DNA of 64,000 nt from Bettongia penicillata ogilbyi (Eukaryota; Chordata; Mammalia; Diprotodontia; Potoroidae): NCBI GenBank assembly GCA_023548195.1, contig JAJHZJ010000336.1, forward strand, positions 5,128,805 through 5,192,804. The letters are read 5' to 3'. A program made the translations under genes and the position numbers. The notes below the pieces were generated by a model that saw only the letters and a list, made by a program, of their open reading frames with translations, had not been told where the DNA came from and did not search any database. Position 1 is the stretch's first letter, and the number at the start of each line of letters is the position of its first letter. Shown here piece by piece: positions 42,358 through 53,450 of the stretch.

Positions 42358-42667
42358 ATGGGCAGCTAGGTGGTGCAGAGGATAGAGCACCAATGCAGGA
42401 GTCAGGAAGACCTGAGTTCAAATCTCACCTCAGACACTTGACACTCACTAGCTGTGTGACCTTGGGCTTAACCCCAATTGCCTGATCCTGGGTCATCTCC
42501 AGTCATCCTGATGAATATCTGGTCACTGGATTCAGATGGCTCTGGAAGAGAAGTGAGGCTGGTGACCTGCACAGTCCTCCCTCACTCAAAACGAAGTCAA
42601 GTCAAGAGCAAGTCATGTCATCATTTCTCTGATGGCATGGTCTTCTTCAGCAACAAAGGATGAACAC
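42358..42667 (+). mobile_element. tRNA-derived SINE (WALLSI-like tail) with 16-bp TSD
   Basis: Second copy of the 13712-14013 family, with the same head, box B-like gttcaaatc and long tail. Flanking perfect duplications ACACAAAGGTTTGCCT are at 42342-42357 and 42668-42683. Clean duplications in both copies point to the more recent retroposition events of the window. Confidence 0.93.
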
Positions 42668-42984
42668 ACACAAAGGTTTGCCTGGAGAAAACAGTTCTAA
42701 AAGAGGAAAGGACCAAGCCCAGAAGCTGCAGAAAGGCCAAACGTAAGTGGGTGGGGAAGTGCTTATGTATATGAATGTGAAAGGTTGGAGATCAAGGCAG
42801 TGAATAAGAGGCAGGATCTGAAGACTGCATAATTACTAAGTTTATTATCTCTTTAGCTTCAAGGAGATGGTATAGACTGCAAAGTTGGTCTGAAGTTCAA
42901 GGCATGTAGTGGGGACAGATCTTGGATGTTTCCTTAGAGTCTGGGGGTTATTAGACACAAAATACAGATGCATGAAAATGCTGA

Positions 42985-43210
42985 GGTTTGTAGGTGACAT
43001 GGTAGATAGCGTGGGACCTAAGGAAGACTAGGGTTTGAATCCTGCCTCAGACACTTACTAGCTATGGGACCTTGGACAAGTCACTCAACCTCTCTCAGAC
43101 TCAATTTCCTCATTTGTGAAATAGGGATAACAATAGCTTCCCTCTTAGGGTTGTTGTGAGAACAAAATGAGAGAATACTTTAAAATGTTAGCTATTCTTA
43201 TCATTAGTAC
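42985..43210 (+). repeat. MIR/CORE SINE, sense
   Basis: Contains gggtttgaatcctgcctcag, 'cttggacaagtcactcaacc', 'caatttcctcatttgtgaaa' and a 'gttagctattcttatcatt' tail. Confidence 0.88.
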
Positions 43211-43446
43211 TCAGAGGCACAGAGATGTAGTTACACAATATGTGTGATTATTATATGTTATGTTATGTTATTGGATCAGATTACAATATATCATATGTTA
43301 TACTATTATATTCAGAATGTATCAGAGTTTGTTATTTCTATCATGCACCATTCTGCTATCTTAAAACAGCAGACTCAGATGACTCCCAGGGAATCTCCAT
43401 ATTCCTGGTCTCCTGACCTGGCCCTTCTCTGCTTCATGGTTTCTTT

Positions 43447-43570
43447 CTCCCTCCCTCCCTCCCTCCCTCCCTCCCTTCCTTCCTTCCTTCCTTCCTTCCT
43501 TCCTTCCTTCCTTCCTTCCTTCCTTCCTTCCTTCCTTCCTTCCTTCCTTCCTTCCTTCCTTCCTTCCTTT
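43447..43570. repeat. (CCCT)n then (CCTT)n compound microsatellite
   Basis: About 9 CCCT units are followed by roughly 21 CCTT units with very little interruption. The Pro/Ser/Leu/Phe and Lys/Gly/Arg/Glu frames across it are simple-repeat translations. Confidence 0.97.
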
Positions 43571-43904
43571 TCACATACCTTTTTCCCTTGCTGTCATGTG
43601 CTACCCAAACCTGTGCAATGGGAGAAAAAAACAGAAAAGCTCTGTTGGGCTCTGTACCCAAGGGAGTTCACATTGGAGGGTGGGGAACGGGAAGAAGGGA
43701 CCAGATGCATACATACAACGACTAGTAAGTAGTACAAGAGATGTCAAGATCCTGTGTGACATCTCAAATGACTGGCTATGGCTTACTTCTGTAGAAGTTC
43801 AAATGGTAGCGTAATTGGGTAATGAAGATGATGATGATGATAATAGCATAGGGGCTAGACCTGTGATTTCACTAGTATAGGGACCTCCCCGATAAGAAAC
43901 TCTC

Positions 43905-44060
43905 CTTAGCTAGCAAGTCAGCACTTTCTCTACAACTTATAGAAAATTGCCTGCAGAATATTGAGAGTTTAAGCAGCTTGACCAGGGTCACACAACCAGG
44001 ATGCATTAGGGGCAGGACTTATTCTTAGGTCTTCCTGGTTTCTCTATCCACCATGCCTAC
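43905..44060 (-). repeat. MIR fragment, antisense
   Basis: Contains 'cttgaccagggtcacacaac' and 'cttattcttaggtcttcctg'. Confidence 0.7.
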
Positions 44061-44079
44061 CTCACAGTCTCTCTCTCTT

Positions 44080-46858
44080 CCCCACACTAGGGGACCCTAA
44101 CATACATATTGACTCTCTCTCAAACATATGAATTTCTCAGTTCCTCAGTCTACTCACTTCCCACAACCTACTCTTCCATCCTGCTTCAACCACACTCAAA
44201 GATGGTCATACCCTTGATCTTTTTATCACCCACAAATGCACTACTTCTGTGTTCAAAAATTCTGAAATCCCTAATTTGACCATAATCTCTATTAATTTGA
44301 TCATAATCTCATAATTTCTACCTCTCCCTCGGTCTTCCCATAGTAAACCCTACACTTTATTATGACACCCAGTCCTGCAACCTCTCAGTTGTCCCCAGGC
44401 CACATCTCCTACACTAGCATCTTTATATCTTGATGGACCAGTTTAACTCTATTTTATCCTCTCTTCTAGAGTCCCTGGCCCTCTTTTTATATTACTGATT
44501 GTGCCCTGTTGGGTCTCAGTCTTGGATCACTCCTACTATCTGCTTCCTTTACTTCTATACTTGGGCTGCTTAAAAAAAAATGGAGAAAATCATGGAACTG
44601 TTCTGACTCATTCCACTACAAATGTATGTTATACAACCTCAACTGGGTCCTTGCTGCTATGAAATCCTTTTACATTTCCCTTATCGCTGAAGTACTCTTT
44701 ATAGCAGTTCTTCTATTGGGAGGGTCTTCTGTTTTCATTCTTCTTCAAATCTCCCAGGGCTTCCCCTCTCCTCTCAGCTGAGAACCTTGCCTCATATTTT
44801 ACAGAAAAAACGAGGCCATTCACCATGAACTCTCTTCTCTACCTTCTTCCTCATCTCCTATCTCTCACATGCCTTCTGTTACCATGTCCTTCCTTCACTC
44901 TTATCTGACATGAAGATGTGGCCTTTCTCCTTGCCAAGGCAATCCCCTTGACTTACTCAAGTGATCCCATTTCATCCCATCTCTTCCAATATTTTGCCCC
45001 TCTGTCATCATCACTCTTTCACTTATCTTCAGTCTCTTCCGGTCTACTGGACATTTCCTACAAACATACTCATGTCTCCCCATCCTGAGAAAAATCTCAC
45101 TTGGTCCTTCCATCTTTGCTATTACCCTATACCTCTCCTGCCTTTTGTGGCCAAATTCCTTGAGAAAGCCACCCACAACAAGTGCTTCTGCTTCCTTTCC
45201 TCTTTCTTCACTCCTTACAATCTGGCTTCCAGCCTCATTGTTGCACAAAACTTCTCTCATAAGTTACCATTCATGATGGCCAAGTTCACTGGCCTTTTCT
45301 TGATCCTCATTCTCTTCAGTCTCTCTGTAGCCTTTGACATGGTCAGCCACCCATTTCTCTTTGTTAATCTCTTCTCTCTAGGTTTTCAGAACATCCATCT
45401 CTCCTGGTTCTCTTTTGAATTATTGGGCTGCTCCTCTGTCTTCTTTGCTATAGCCTCATTCAGGTCATACCCACTACTTGTAGGTGTCCCACTGGGTTCT
45501 ATCCCAAACTCTCTTCTATTATCCCTCCTTACCTGGTGATCTCATCAGCTCTCATAGTTTTAAATGATCATATTTACATTGAAGATTCTCAAATTTACCT
45601 TTCCTGCTCTGGCCACTCTGCTGACCTTCATCTCCTATTGCCTTTCAGACATCTTGTGATTCCTGGATGTCCAGGAAACATCTTAAATTCAACGTGTCTG
45701 AAATTGAACTCATCATTCCCCCTAAACCAAGGGTGGGGAACTTGTGACCTCGATGACACATGTGACCCTCTAGGTCCTCAAGTACAGCCCTTTGATTGAA
45801 TCCAAACTTCACAGAACAAATCCTCTTAATAAAAGGATTTATTCTGTAAAACTTGGACTCAGTCAAAAAGCCACACTCAAGGACCTAGAAGGTCACATGT
45901 GGTCTCGGGGATGTAGGTTCTCCACCCTTGCCCTAAACCCTCCCCACTTCCAAACTTTCATATTACTGTCAAGGGCATCCTCCTCCTCCCAATCTCCCAG
46001 GCTCCCCCTTAGTTTTCATCTTTCATTTCTCATCATCTTTCCTACCCCCAATGTCTAATCTGTTGTCCAACCTGTCAATTTCATCTACTCGACATCTTTC
46101 TAATTCACCCTCTTCTCTCCTCTGACACTACCACTACTCCGGGGCAAGCCCTCATCACCTCATGTATTGATCATTGCAGCAGCCTTTTGGTAGTGCTGCC
46201 TTCCACAAGTCTCTCTCCCCTCCAGTCCACTCTCCATTCAGCCTCCAAGGTAATTTTCCTAAAGTGCCAGTCTGACCATGTCACTTGGTTTCTCAATACA
46301 CTCTAGTGTTTCCCTGTCATCTCTAGGGTCAAATTCAAAATTCTCTGTTTCCAAAGTCATTCACAATCTAATTACATTCACAAAGTAATTCACAAAGCCA
46401 CTCACACCTCCCCTCCCCCCACTTCAACTGTCCCTGCACACATTCCTTTCGTGATTTTTTACACCTTACACCTTTCCACATACACTTTGGTCTTTTGACA
46501 CTGACTTCCTGGCTGTTTCTCAAACAAGACATTCCATCTTTCGGCCCTGGGCATTTTCTTTGCCTGTAATGTTCTCAGTCCTCCTTGCTGTCTACTGACT
46601 TTCTTGGCTTCCTTCAAGTCCCCACTAAAATTCCACCTTCTATAAGAAATCTTCCCAACACTTTTTAATTTTAGCACCTTCCCTCTGCACATTATTTCCT
46701 GTTTTCCCTGTATATAACTTGTTTGCATATATGTTTGTGCATTGTTTCCCCCTTTAGATTGTGAACTCCTTGAGAGCAGGTCTTGTCTTTTGATTCTCTT
46801 TGTATCCCCAGTGCTTGGCACATAGTAGATACTTAATAAATGCTTACTGACTAACTAC
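44080..46858 (+). mobile_element. Long L2 LINE (3' part of ORF2 plus 3' UTR), dead copy
   Basis: About 2.6 kb of L2 excluding an inserted hAT element. Bases 44961-45539 (192 codons) encode a decayed reverse transcriptase in which LSVAFDMVSHPF and VGVPLGSIPNS correspond to the usual LS-AFDTVDHP and VGVPQGSVLGP motifs, with the YADD box lost. The sequence continues to the 3' end 'cagtgcttggcacatagtag', 'cttaataaatgcttactga'. Upstream, 'cccatcctgagaaaaatctc' and 'gagaaccttgcctcatattt' match earlier ORF2 positions. L2 encodes an endonuclease-reverse transcriptase for retroposition; frameshifts and stops make this copy inactive. Confidence 0.9.
45728..45930. mobile_element. 203-bp hAT-family MITE with perfect 8-bp TSD
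   Basis: The termini caagggtgggga and tccacccttg are inverted repeats. The target duplication CCCTAAAC is perfect at 45720-45727 and 45931-45938, the 8-bp hallmark of hAT transposition. The interior is itself partly symmetric: gtgaccctctaggtcctcaa on the left answers aaggacctagaaggtcacat on the right, so the whole element could fold into a long hairpin. It is inserted in L2. Confidence 0.92.
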
Positions 46859-46879
46859 GCCAAATTGTTTTTAGTTAAT

Positions 46880-47345
46880 ATTTCTTTATATAGCCATTAA
46901 GGTTGTATAAAACCCTTCTATATAGATTATTTCATTTGATCCTCCTAACAGTCCTGTAAAATAGGTGCTATTATCCCCATTTTGCAGATAAAGAAATTGA
47001 GACCATGAGAAGTGAAGTGACTTTTCCAGGATCACACAGCTAATGAGTATCTGAGTGCAGGATTTGAATCTAGGTCATTCTGACTCCAAATCAAATGTTC
47101 TGCCTGCTAATCATTTTAAATAGCTTACATTGATCTATTTCTATCTTTAAAGTTTACAAAGCATATTCTTCATAGCCACCTTGTGATGTATATAGAGGAA
47201 GTATTATTATTCTTATTTTGTAGATGAGGAAACGAAGAGTTCTAAGAAGGTAAGTGATAAGATAAGGCCCATGATGCCTCAAGTCGTAAGCATCTGAAAC
47301 AGAATTTTAACCTGAGTATCCTGAATCTAAAGCCAGGCCACTATA
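46880..47345 (-). repeat. Two adjacent MIR/CORE SINE copies, antisense
   Basis: The first (46880-47130) shows 'ccccattttgcagataaaga', 'ttccaggatcacacagctaa' and 'gatttgaatctaggtcattc'. The second (47130-47345) shows 'ttattttgtagatgaggaaa' and a more diverged remainder. Confidence 0.8.
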
Positions 47346-47519
47346 CCAATTCAATTCAATTCTACAAACATTTATTGATCAATCAACAAGCCATAATTAA
47401 GTACTTGCTATGTGTTAGGAACTGTGTCAAGTTATAGAGATACAAAGCAAAAAAAGAAAACAGTCTCTGACTTCAAAAAGTTTACATTCTAATGGGGGTG
47501 GGGAGAAAGGCAGCATGGA

Positions 47520-47625
47520 CATATATAGGCATATGCAATACATGTATGTATATATGTATGTATGTATATGTACACATACACATACATACATATATACATA
47601 TACATACATACGTATATGTATACCT
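47520..47625. repeat. (ATGT/ATAC)n microsatellite
   Basis: Irregular atgtatgtat followed by acatacacatac words. The plus strand switches from TG- to CA-type halfway, so it could form a hairpin. Confidence 0.85.
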
Positions 47626-47875
47626 TAGAGAGGAGATCACTAGCACTTGGGGATCGGGGGGGAGTTTGGAGAGGGGAGATTTTGGAAAAGAGTTCCTTCA
47701 GAAGGGGACACTAGAACTAAATCTTAAAAGAAGTCAAGGATTCTAAGTGGCAGAGGTGAGGAGGGAGAGTACTCAGGAATGGGGACAGACAGTGCAAAAG
47801 CATAGAGATAGGGATGGAGCACCATCTAGAAGGAGCAATGAGTGCCCCCAACAGCTGAACTATAGATGTGGCCTA

Positions 47876-49325
47876 GAAAGAGAGTCTAGCAGTCCCAGAT
47901 TTCAAATTACACTATAAAGAAGTAATCATCAAAACAATTTGGTTGAGAAATAGAGCTTGATCAGTGTAACAGATGGACAGGTAAACAATCTATAGAAACA
48001 AAGAGCAAAGTAGCCTACTGTTTGATAAATACTATCCTAATCCCAGCTATTGGGGTAAGAAAACAGTTTGGAAAAACTGGAGGGAAGTCTGACTGAGACC
48101 ACATATAGATCAATATCTTATGGTATATACCAAGATAAGTTCTGAATGGGTACATGACTTAGATATAAAAGGTAACACCATAAACACATTATAGCAGGAA
48201 GAGGTTACCTACCAGATATATAGATAAGGGAAGAGTTTGTGACCAAACAAGAGATAAAGAGGTCTACAGAGTGTAAAATGAACAGTTTTATTACATGAAG
48301 TTATTTTTTTTTTTGCACAAACAAAACCAATGCAGCCAAAATTAACAGAGAAATAGGTAAATGGGAAAAAGTTTGAAGCAAGTTTCTCTGATTTTGTTTT
48401 ATTTTTTAGATAAATAGGGAACTGATTAAAATTGATAGGATGAAGAGTGTTTCCTCAATTTATAAGTGGTCAAAGCATATGATTTTTAGCAGAAGAAATC
48501 CAAGCTATCAAGTCATATAAAAGCTCTAAATAATTAATAATTAAAGAAATACAAATTAAAACTACTCTGGGGTCCCACCTCATACCCATCACATTGTCAA
48601 AGGTAACAAAAAAGGAAAACTACAAATGCTGCAGGGGTCATGGGAGAACAGATTCATTAATGCTCTGCTGGTGGAGCTGTGAACTGGTCCAGCCATTCTA
48701 GAAAGCAATTTGGAACTAGCTGTTAAACTGTGCATGCCCTTTGATCCAGCAAACCTTTACTAGGTCTATACGCCAAAGAGATCAAAGAAAATGGAAAAAG
48801 TCTCATATATATGAAAATATTTATAACAGTTTTTGTGGTGATAAAGGATTGGAAACCGAAGGGGTGCTCATTAAATGGAGAATGGCTGACTGAACAAGTT
48901 ATGCAATATCAGTGTGATGGAATAATATTGTGCTATGCTGTAAGAAATGATGAAGAGGATGGTTTCAGAGAAATCAGGGAAGATTTCTATGAATTGATAC
49001 AAGGTGAAGTGAGCAGAATCAGGAAAAAAATTTATACAATAACAACAATATTGTAAAGATGAAGAACTGAAAGACTTGAGAACTTTGAAAAACACAATGA
49101 TCAGTCACAATTCCAGAGTACTCAAGATCAAATATTCAGTTCATTTTCTGACAGAGAGATAGTGGATTCAGAGGGCAGATTGAGACTTTTTTTGGACATA
49201 GCCAGTGCATTATTGACTATGCAGGTTTGTAACAGAGGCTTTGTTCTTCTTTATTTATGGAAGGAAGAGGAGGTGAGTTGGAGAGAAGGCAGGTTCTTAT
49301 TTAAAAATAAAATAAAATTCAATAA
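47876..49325 (+). mobile_element. L1 LINE 3' end, sense, dead copy
   Basis: 5'-truncated marsupial L1 covering the end of ORF2 and the 3' UTR. The C-terminal ORF2 remnant at 48811-49056 includes NGEWLTEQVMQYQCDG and YAVRNDEEDGFREI, typical of L1 ORF2 ends, and stops at 49057. Upstream ORF2 sequence ('ttccagattt' region near 47896, 'atcatcaaaacaatttggtt') is frameshifted. It ends in an A-rich tail near 49300-49325. Inserted in antisense L2. Confidence 0.88.
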
Positions 49326-49392
49326 ATAAAGAAGATTGGAAAGACAGGAAGGGGCCAGTTTATTAAAAGTTTTAAATGCCAAAGAGTTTATA

Positions 49393-49479
49393 CAAGGAAT
49401 CCTAAAAGTCTTAGAGCAACTTTAAGCTCCTAAAATTGAAAATATTCTAAACTTGCTCTAAGACTTTTGGGCTACTCTG
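49393..49479. mobile_element. 87-bp mariner-type MITE with TA target duplication
   Basis: The ends caaggaatcctaaaagtc and gacttttgggctactctg are imperfect inverted repeats continued by ttagagca and tgctctaa. TA flanks both sides (49391-49392 and 49480-49481). Removing it restores the surrounding reversed L2 reading gagtttatatttgatctt. Confidence 0.9.
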
Positions 49480-49990
49480 TATTTGATCTTAGAGGCAATA
49501 GGGAGACACTGGAGTGGTGTGGGGGTGAAGGGTAGCCTGAAGTCACATGATCAGACTTTTGTACATTAGGAAAAAAATTGGGGGGACTGTATGGAGGATG
49601 AATTAGAGAAGGAAAGATGAGACAGGGAGACTGAGCATGGAAATATCAAAATAGTCTAAGTAAGTAAGTAAGAAGTGACAAAGGCCTGAACTAAAGTGGT
49701 TGCTGTGTGTGTAGGGAGGAGGACATATATTGGAGAGATGCTGTAGATCTGGTACGTAGATGTAGATGTGGGAAGAGTAAAAAGGAGGAGCTGGAGATGA
49801 CACTGAGGTGGTGACTAGAAGGATGGTGGGGCTCCAGGCCAATGGGAAAGTTCAGAACACGACTGAGTTTGAGGAGAAAGATAATGAGTTTTGTCTTGGA
49901 CATGATGAATTTGAGATGCATATGGGACATCCACTTCAAAATGTAAAATAGGAAATTGGTGATGTGGGCAAATGTGTAACCTAGAAAGGC

Positions 49991-51078
49991 CTGAGCATGA
50001 GCCGTGGGACCCTGGTTACATCTTCTGCTTTGAATTTCTTTTTCTGAGGAGAGGTGACTGAGGAATCACTCTGTGATTGACATTTTCAGCCTGGGAGGCA
50101 ACCCTTTGAACTTGAGAGATGGGGAGTTTCTGGATACCTCAATGAGAGGTGACTAGTAGAAAAGGTTTTCACAAACTACAGCATTTTTGCACAAGATGAC
50201 CACTGGGGAGTATATGTGACCACTCCTCCTGCCATATTCAAGTAGCTGTCATAACTTTGAGGTGGGAGAGAAGGTTTCTCCATTCATGGAATATCTCACA
50301 GACACACATTTATGAGAGAGGAAGAAAAGAGGGAGAGTAGAAGCTGTCCTACCCTTGAAAGGGTCCTGGGTGGGCAGTTCTTCCTGGTTCAATGGTCAAT
50401 AGAGACAAAAGGACTAAGGACTGATGGAGATTCCTTTGTTGTTTCAAAGCACAAGATCCTCAGAGATGAGCCACATACCAGAAATGGCTAAAGGGAACTC
50501 AGTTCAGTTTCATAATGCTCCAATGGAACATGCTCTTCCATCAGATCAGGAGAGGGGGTCCTGATGATCCCCATTATGATGGAAAAGACAGTGGGAGATC
50601 ATTTTTGTGGAATTGTTTATACAGAGACAAGAGGTGGAATGCTGTATATAGGGAACAACTCGTAGCCCCATTTGTCCGGAAGGGGAGTGATAAGAAGCAG
50701 GACTACAAAGAGAAGTCAGGACCAGATTGCTTATCAACCCCTCTCTTAGGGACAGGTGCTTTGGAAAGACTTCCCAGAAGAGGTGGGATTAAAGGAGGAG
50801 AAGGATTTGGCTAGGGAGAGAAAGGAGGAGGGTTTTGTTTGTTTCTGGGTTACCATACTTGTATTTGCTCGTGGGCTGTGCTCATGGGGTCAACCTGTTA
50901 GCTTTAGATTGGTGGATCAGGACTCATAGATCACTAGTCTATAGCTATGGTCAAGATCGCCATCTTCTCACCTTTTGAGCTGAACTAACACTTTTTAGTT
51001 TAAATATTATGATTTACCCTGTACCCCCTAAAATTTACTGTTGCTGCCTGGCTGTCTCTTGATTTTTCCTGCAATATT
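49991..51078. other. Unassigned sequence, about 1.1 kb
   Basis: No recognised repeat. The 99-codon frame at 50515-50814 has a complex composition but no recognisable domain, and 50751-50800 looks like a weak antisense LINE match. It might be an old LTR or unique DNA. Confidence 0.35.
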
Positions 51079-51079
51079 A

Positions 51080-51130
51080 CAGAATCTCAGAGTTGGAAGG
51101 CACCAAGGCCAGGCTCCTGAGGGTCTGATC
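51080..51130 (-). repeat. THER/CR1-type fragment, antisense
   Basis: 'cagaatctcagagttggaag' and 'gcaccaaggccagg' resemble the start of a reversed THER/CR1-type element. Confidence 0.45.
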
Positions 51131-51516
51131 ACAAGGCAGAGAACTCGATGCCCAGCCTGATTTTCTTGCTGGTTCAATCCCCTCTTTTTGGTGTCTTCAG
51201 GTGCCTTTCTCTATCACAGGACCCCAGAGAGGGGGAAATCCCATTCTATGGCTAGTAAATTGCCATCACCTTCTTCCCAATCCCTATAATTTAAAGTTGT
51301 TTGCAGAGGTAAAATCCCTTTCTCCTGTCAGTACTCTTCACTCTCATTCACTGCCACCCACCTTAGCCCCAAAGTCTCCCAAGGTATTTTCCTTTTTGTA
51401 TTCCTTCCGTCAAGCTCTCTAAGAATAGTAAGTATCCTATTGAATACAAACTTCCCTTTGTCCTAGAAGTCATTCACTCAACAAGCATTTATTAAGTGCT
51501 TACCCTGTGCCAAGCA

Positions 51517-51781
51517 GGGCAGCTAGGTGGTACAGTGCATAGAATGTCACACCTGGAGTCAAGAAGACTCATCTTCCTGAGTTCAAATCTGGCCTCACTT
51601 ACCAGTTCAGCCACCCTGGCCAAGTCACTTAATCTAACCCTATTTGCCTTAGTTTCCTCATCTGTAAAATTAGCTGGAGAAGGAAATGGCAAACTACTCC
51701 AGTATTTTTGACAAGAAAACTCTAAATAGTTTCATGAAGATTTGGTTATAACTGAAAAGTGACTAAACAGTAACAATGAGA
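51517..51781 (+). mobile_element. tRNA-derived marsupial SINE (short-tail form)
   Basis: gggcagctaggtggtacagt, gagttcaaatctggcctcac, 'tttgccttagtttcctcatc' and 'ggagaaggaaatggcaaact' give a full sense copy. The flanking CAAGCAGGG (51511 and 51782) looks like the target duplication, although its end overlaps the SINE start. Confidence 0.92.
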
Positions 51782-51814
51782 CAAGCAGGGCTGGGAGCTG
51801 AGAATATGAGAAGA

Positions 51815-51882
51815 GAAAGAAAGAAGGAGAGAAAGAAAGAAAGAAGGGAAAGAAGAAAGAGAGAAAGAAAGAAAATGAGGAA
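51815..51882. repeat. (GAAA)n purine microsatellite
   Basis: Interrupted gaaa/ggaaag repeats. Confidence 0.9.
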
Positions 51883-52009
51883 GAAATCATCCCTGCTCTT
51901 GAGGAGTTTATTGGAAAAGGTAACATATGTAGATGTTCAGAATGTTCCAACGTATGGAAAAGGTATGCATGGAAAAATACACAAATTAAATATGAAGAAA
52001 TAAATTTAT

Positions 52010-52070
52010 AAAAATAAAACATAAACAATATAAAATAAATATTGTATATATAATATATACAAAATAAATT
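52010..52070. repeat. AT-rich low-complexity tract
   Basis: Mostly aaaataa/tatata words. Confidence 0.8.
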
Positions 52071-52379
52071 TAAGGAGGTCAAATACAAGGTAGTTAGTTA
52101 AGGAGGGAGGGCACTAGCTGTTGTGGGCAATCAAGAAAAGTTTTTGGTTTAAGATTGTGCTGGAGCTGAGTCTGGAAGAAAGTGAGAAATACTTTGAGGG
52201 AGCCTATATTTTCTTGTGTTTTTCATCTTCTTACTCTCACCAAAACCTGATTTCCTCCAGAAGACTCCTTATTCTTGGTCATCTTCTGCAGTCCTGTGTG
52301 CCCCTTCTGTCATGCCACTAAACATAGCAGGCCAAAAAGAATAAGTGTATTTCTTGCTTCTCATTGCTGCTTTTAGATC

Positions 52380-53398
52380 CATCCTCTGCTTTGATCAACT
52401 ATTTCTCCTCCTTTGAAGTTCACTCAGTCCATCCCTATCATCTTACTACAGCTGTTTCCCAGCCCTCAGGTCATCCTCTCTGCCTTTGCACTGATGGACA
52501 TCAAAATCCACAATGATGTCTTTTCATACTCTGGTTGTCTAGTTCAGCAGGCTCCTTAACTCCTATGATCTGCATCTTTATTCTCCCTCAGCCACAGGGA
52601 TGGTTGGTTATGCCTTAGATCTCACCATCAGCTACCTCTTACCTTACTTTCTCCCTAAACCCCTAAATTCCTCTTTCTCATGGTAATCTCTTGTCCTTTC
52701 ATTCTTTCCACTGCTTCACTCCTCCTACGTTATTCTCGGTGTGACTATGACCTCCAGACCTCCCAGTTCACGTGGCTATCACCCTTGTTCAGGACTTCGG
52801 AATTCTCTCTTCTTAATTCTGATCCCATAGTTAACTAATTCAACTGAATCTATCCTCAAATCTCTTCCCTTATCAGTGATCATGCTTTGCCAAATCTCAG
52901 CCTTAGGTTACACCATTGGCCATCCCTATTGCTACTTTGGTGTTTTTGAGCAAAATGGATAAAGTCCCACAACTATGCTGAGTAGGTCCACCATAAAAGT
53001 ATGTTATCATACACAGCTGGACCCTCATTGCTGGCATGACAGTCCTTTAATTCTTCCCAAGAGATTCTTAATTACATTCCTTGAAGTAACATTTCCAAAT
53101 CTTCTCTTCTCAAGATCATTAGACCACACTTTATTTCTTTCCTTATCATCAGAGAACTTTGCCTTTGAATGTTCTGAGAAAACGGAGACTATATCTCATG
53201 AGTTTCCTTTTCTCCTACTCTATGCTTCCAAACCCATCAGAATTATGCCCCATTCTCTCCTCCTTGGCTCCAGTTTAAAAGAAGAAATGGTCTTTCCTGC
53301 TACGGCCAACTCTACTTGTGTTCTTGAGTTCCTATATTCATAACAGTTTGCCATTATGATTATTCCCTTTCTTTGTCTATCTGTCTCTATCTATCCCC

Positions 53399-53450
<52 letters not shown>

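Larger units (their letters stand above)
47350..49990 (-). mobile_element. L2 LINE, antisense, split by an L1 and a mariner MITE
   Basis: The left part (47350-47875) is the reversed 3' end ('acatttattgatcaatcaac' to 'cagtgcaaaagcatagagat'). The right part (49325-49990) is the reversed ORF end: gaggcaatagggagacactg, then 'aagataatgagttttgtctt' and ggacatgatgaatttgagatg. Both parts are consecutive in L2, so the L1 at 47876-49325 and the MITE at 49393-49479 are younger insertions. Confidence 0.85.
51475..51955 (-). repeat. L2 3' tail, antisense, split by a SINE
   Basis: 'caagcatttattaagtgctt' (51482-51501) and, beyond the SINE, 'gctgggagctgagaatatga' and 'ccctgctcttgaggagttta' are the two halves of one reversed L2 tail. 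A GAAA microsatellite expanded within it at 51815-51882. Confidence 0.8.

Noticed and set aside
43447..43570. CRISPR-like regular repeats
   Set aside because: Four-base microsatellite with no spacers. The genome is mammalian.
43244..43732. 162-codon frame with a Pro-Ser-Phe-Leu repeat, and the minus-strand Glu-Gly-Arg-Lys repeat
   Set aside because: Simple-repeat translation of the CCCT/CCTT microsatellite.
44961..45539. 192-codon frame with reverse-transcriptase-like motifs as a host gene
   Set aside because: It lies in an L2 copy with stops and frameshifts before and after it, and key RT residues are lost. Kept as a dead LINE.
50515..50814. 99-codon frame of mixed composition as a possible small gene
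   Set aside because: No domain, no flanking splice sites or promoter, and length within chance expectation.
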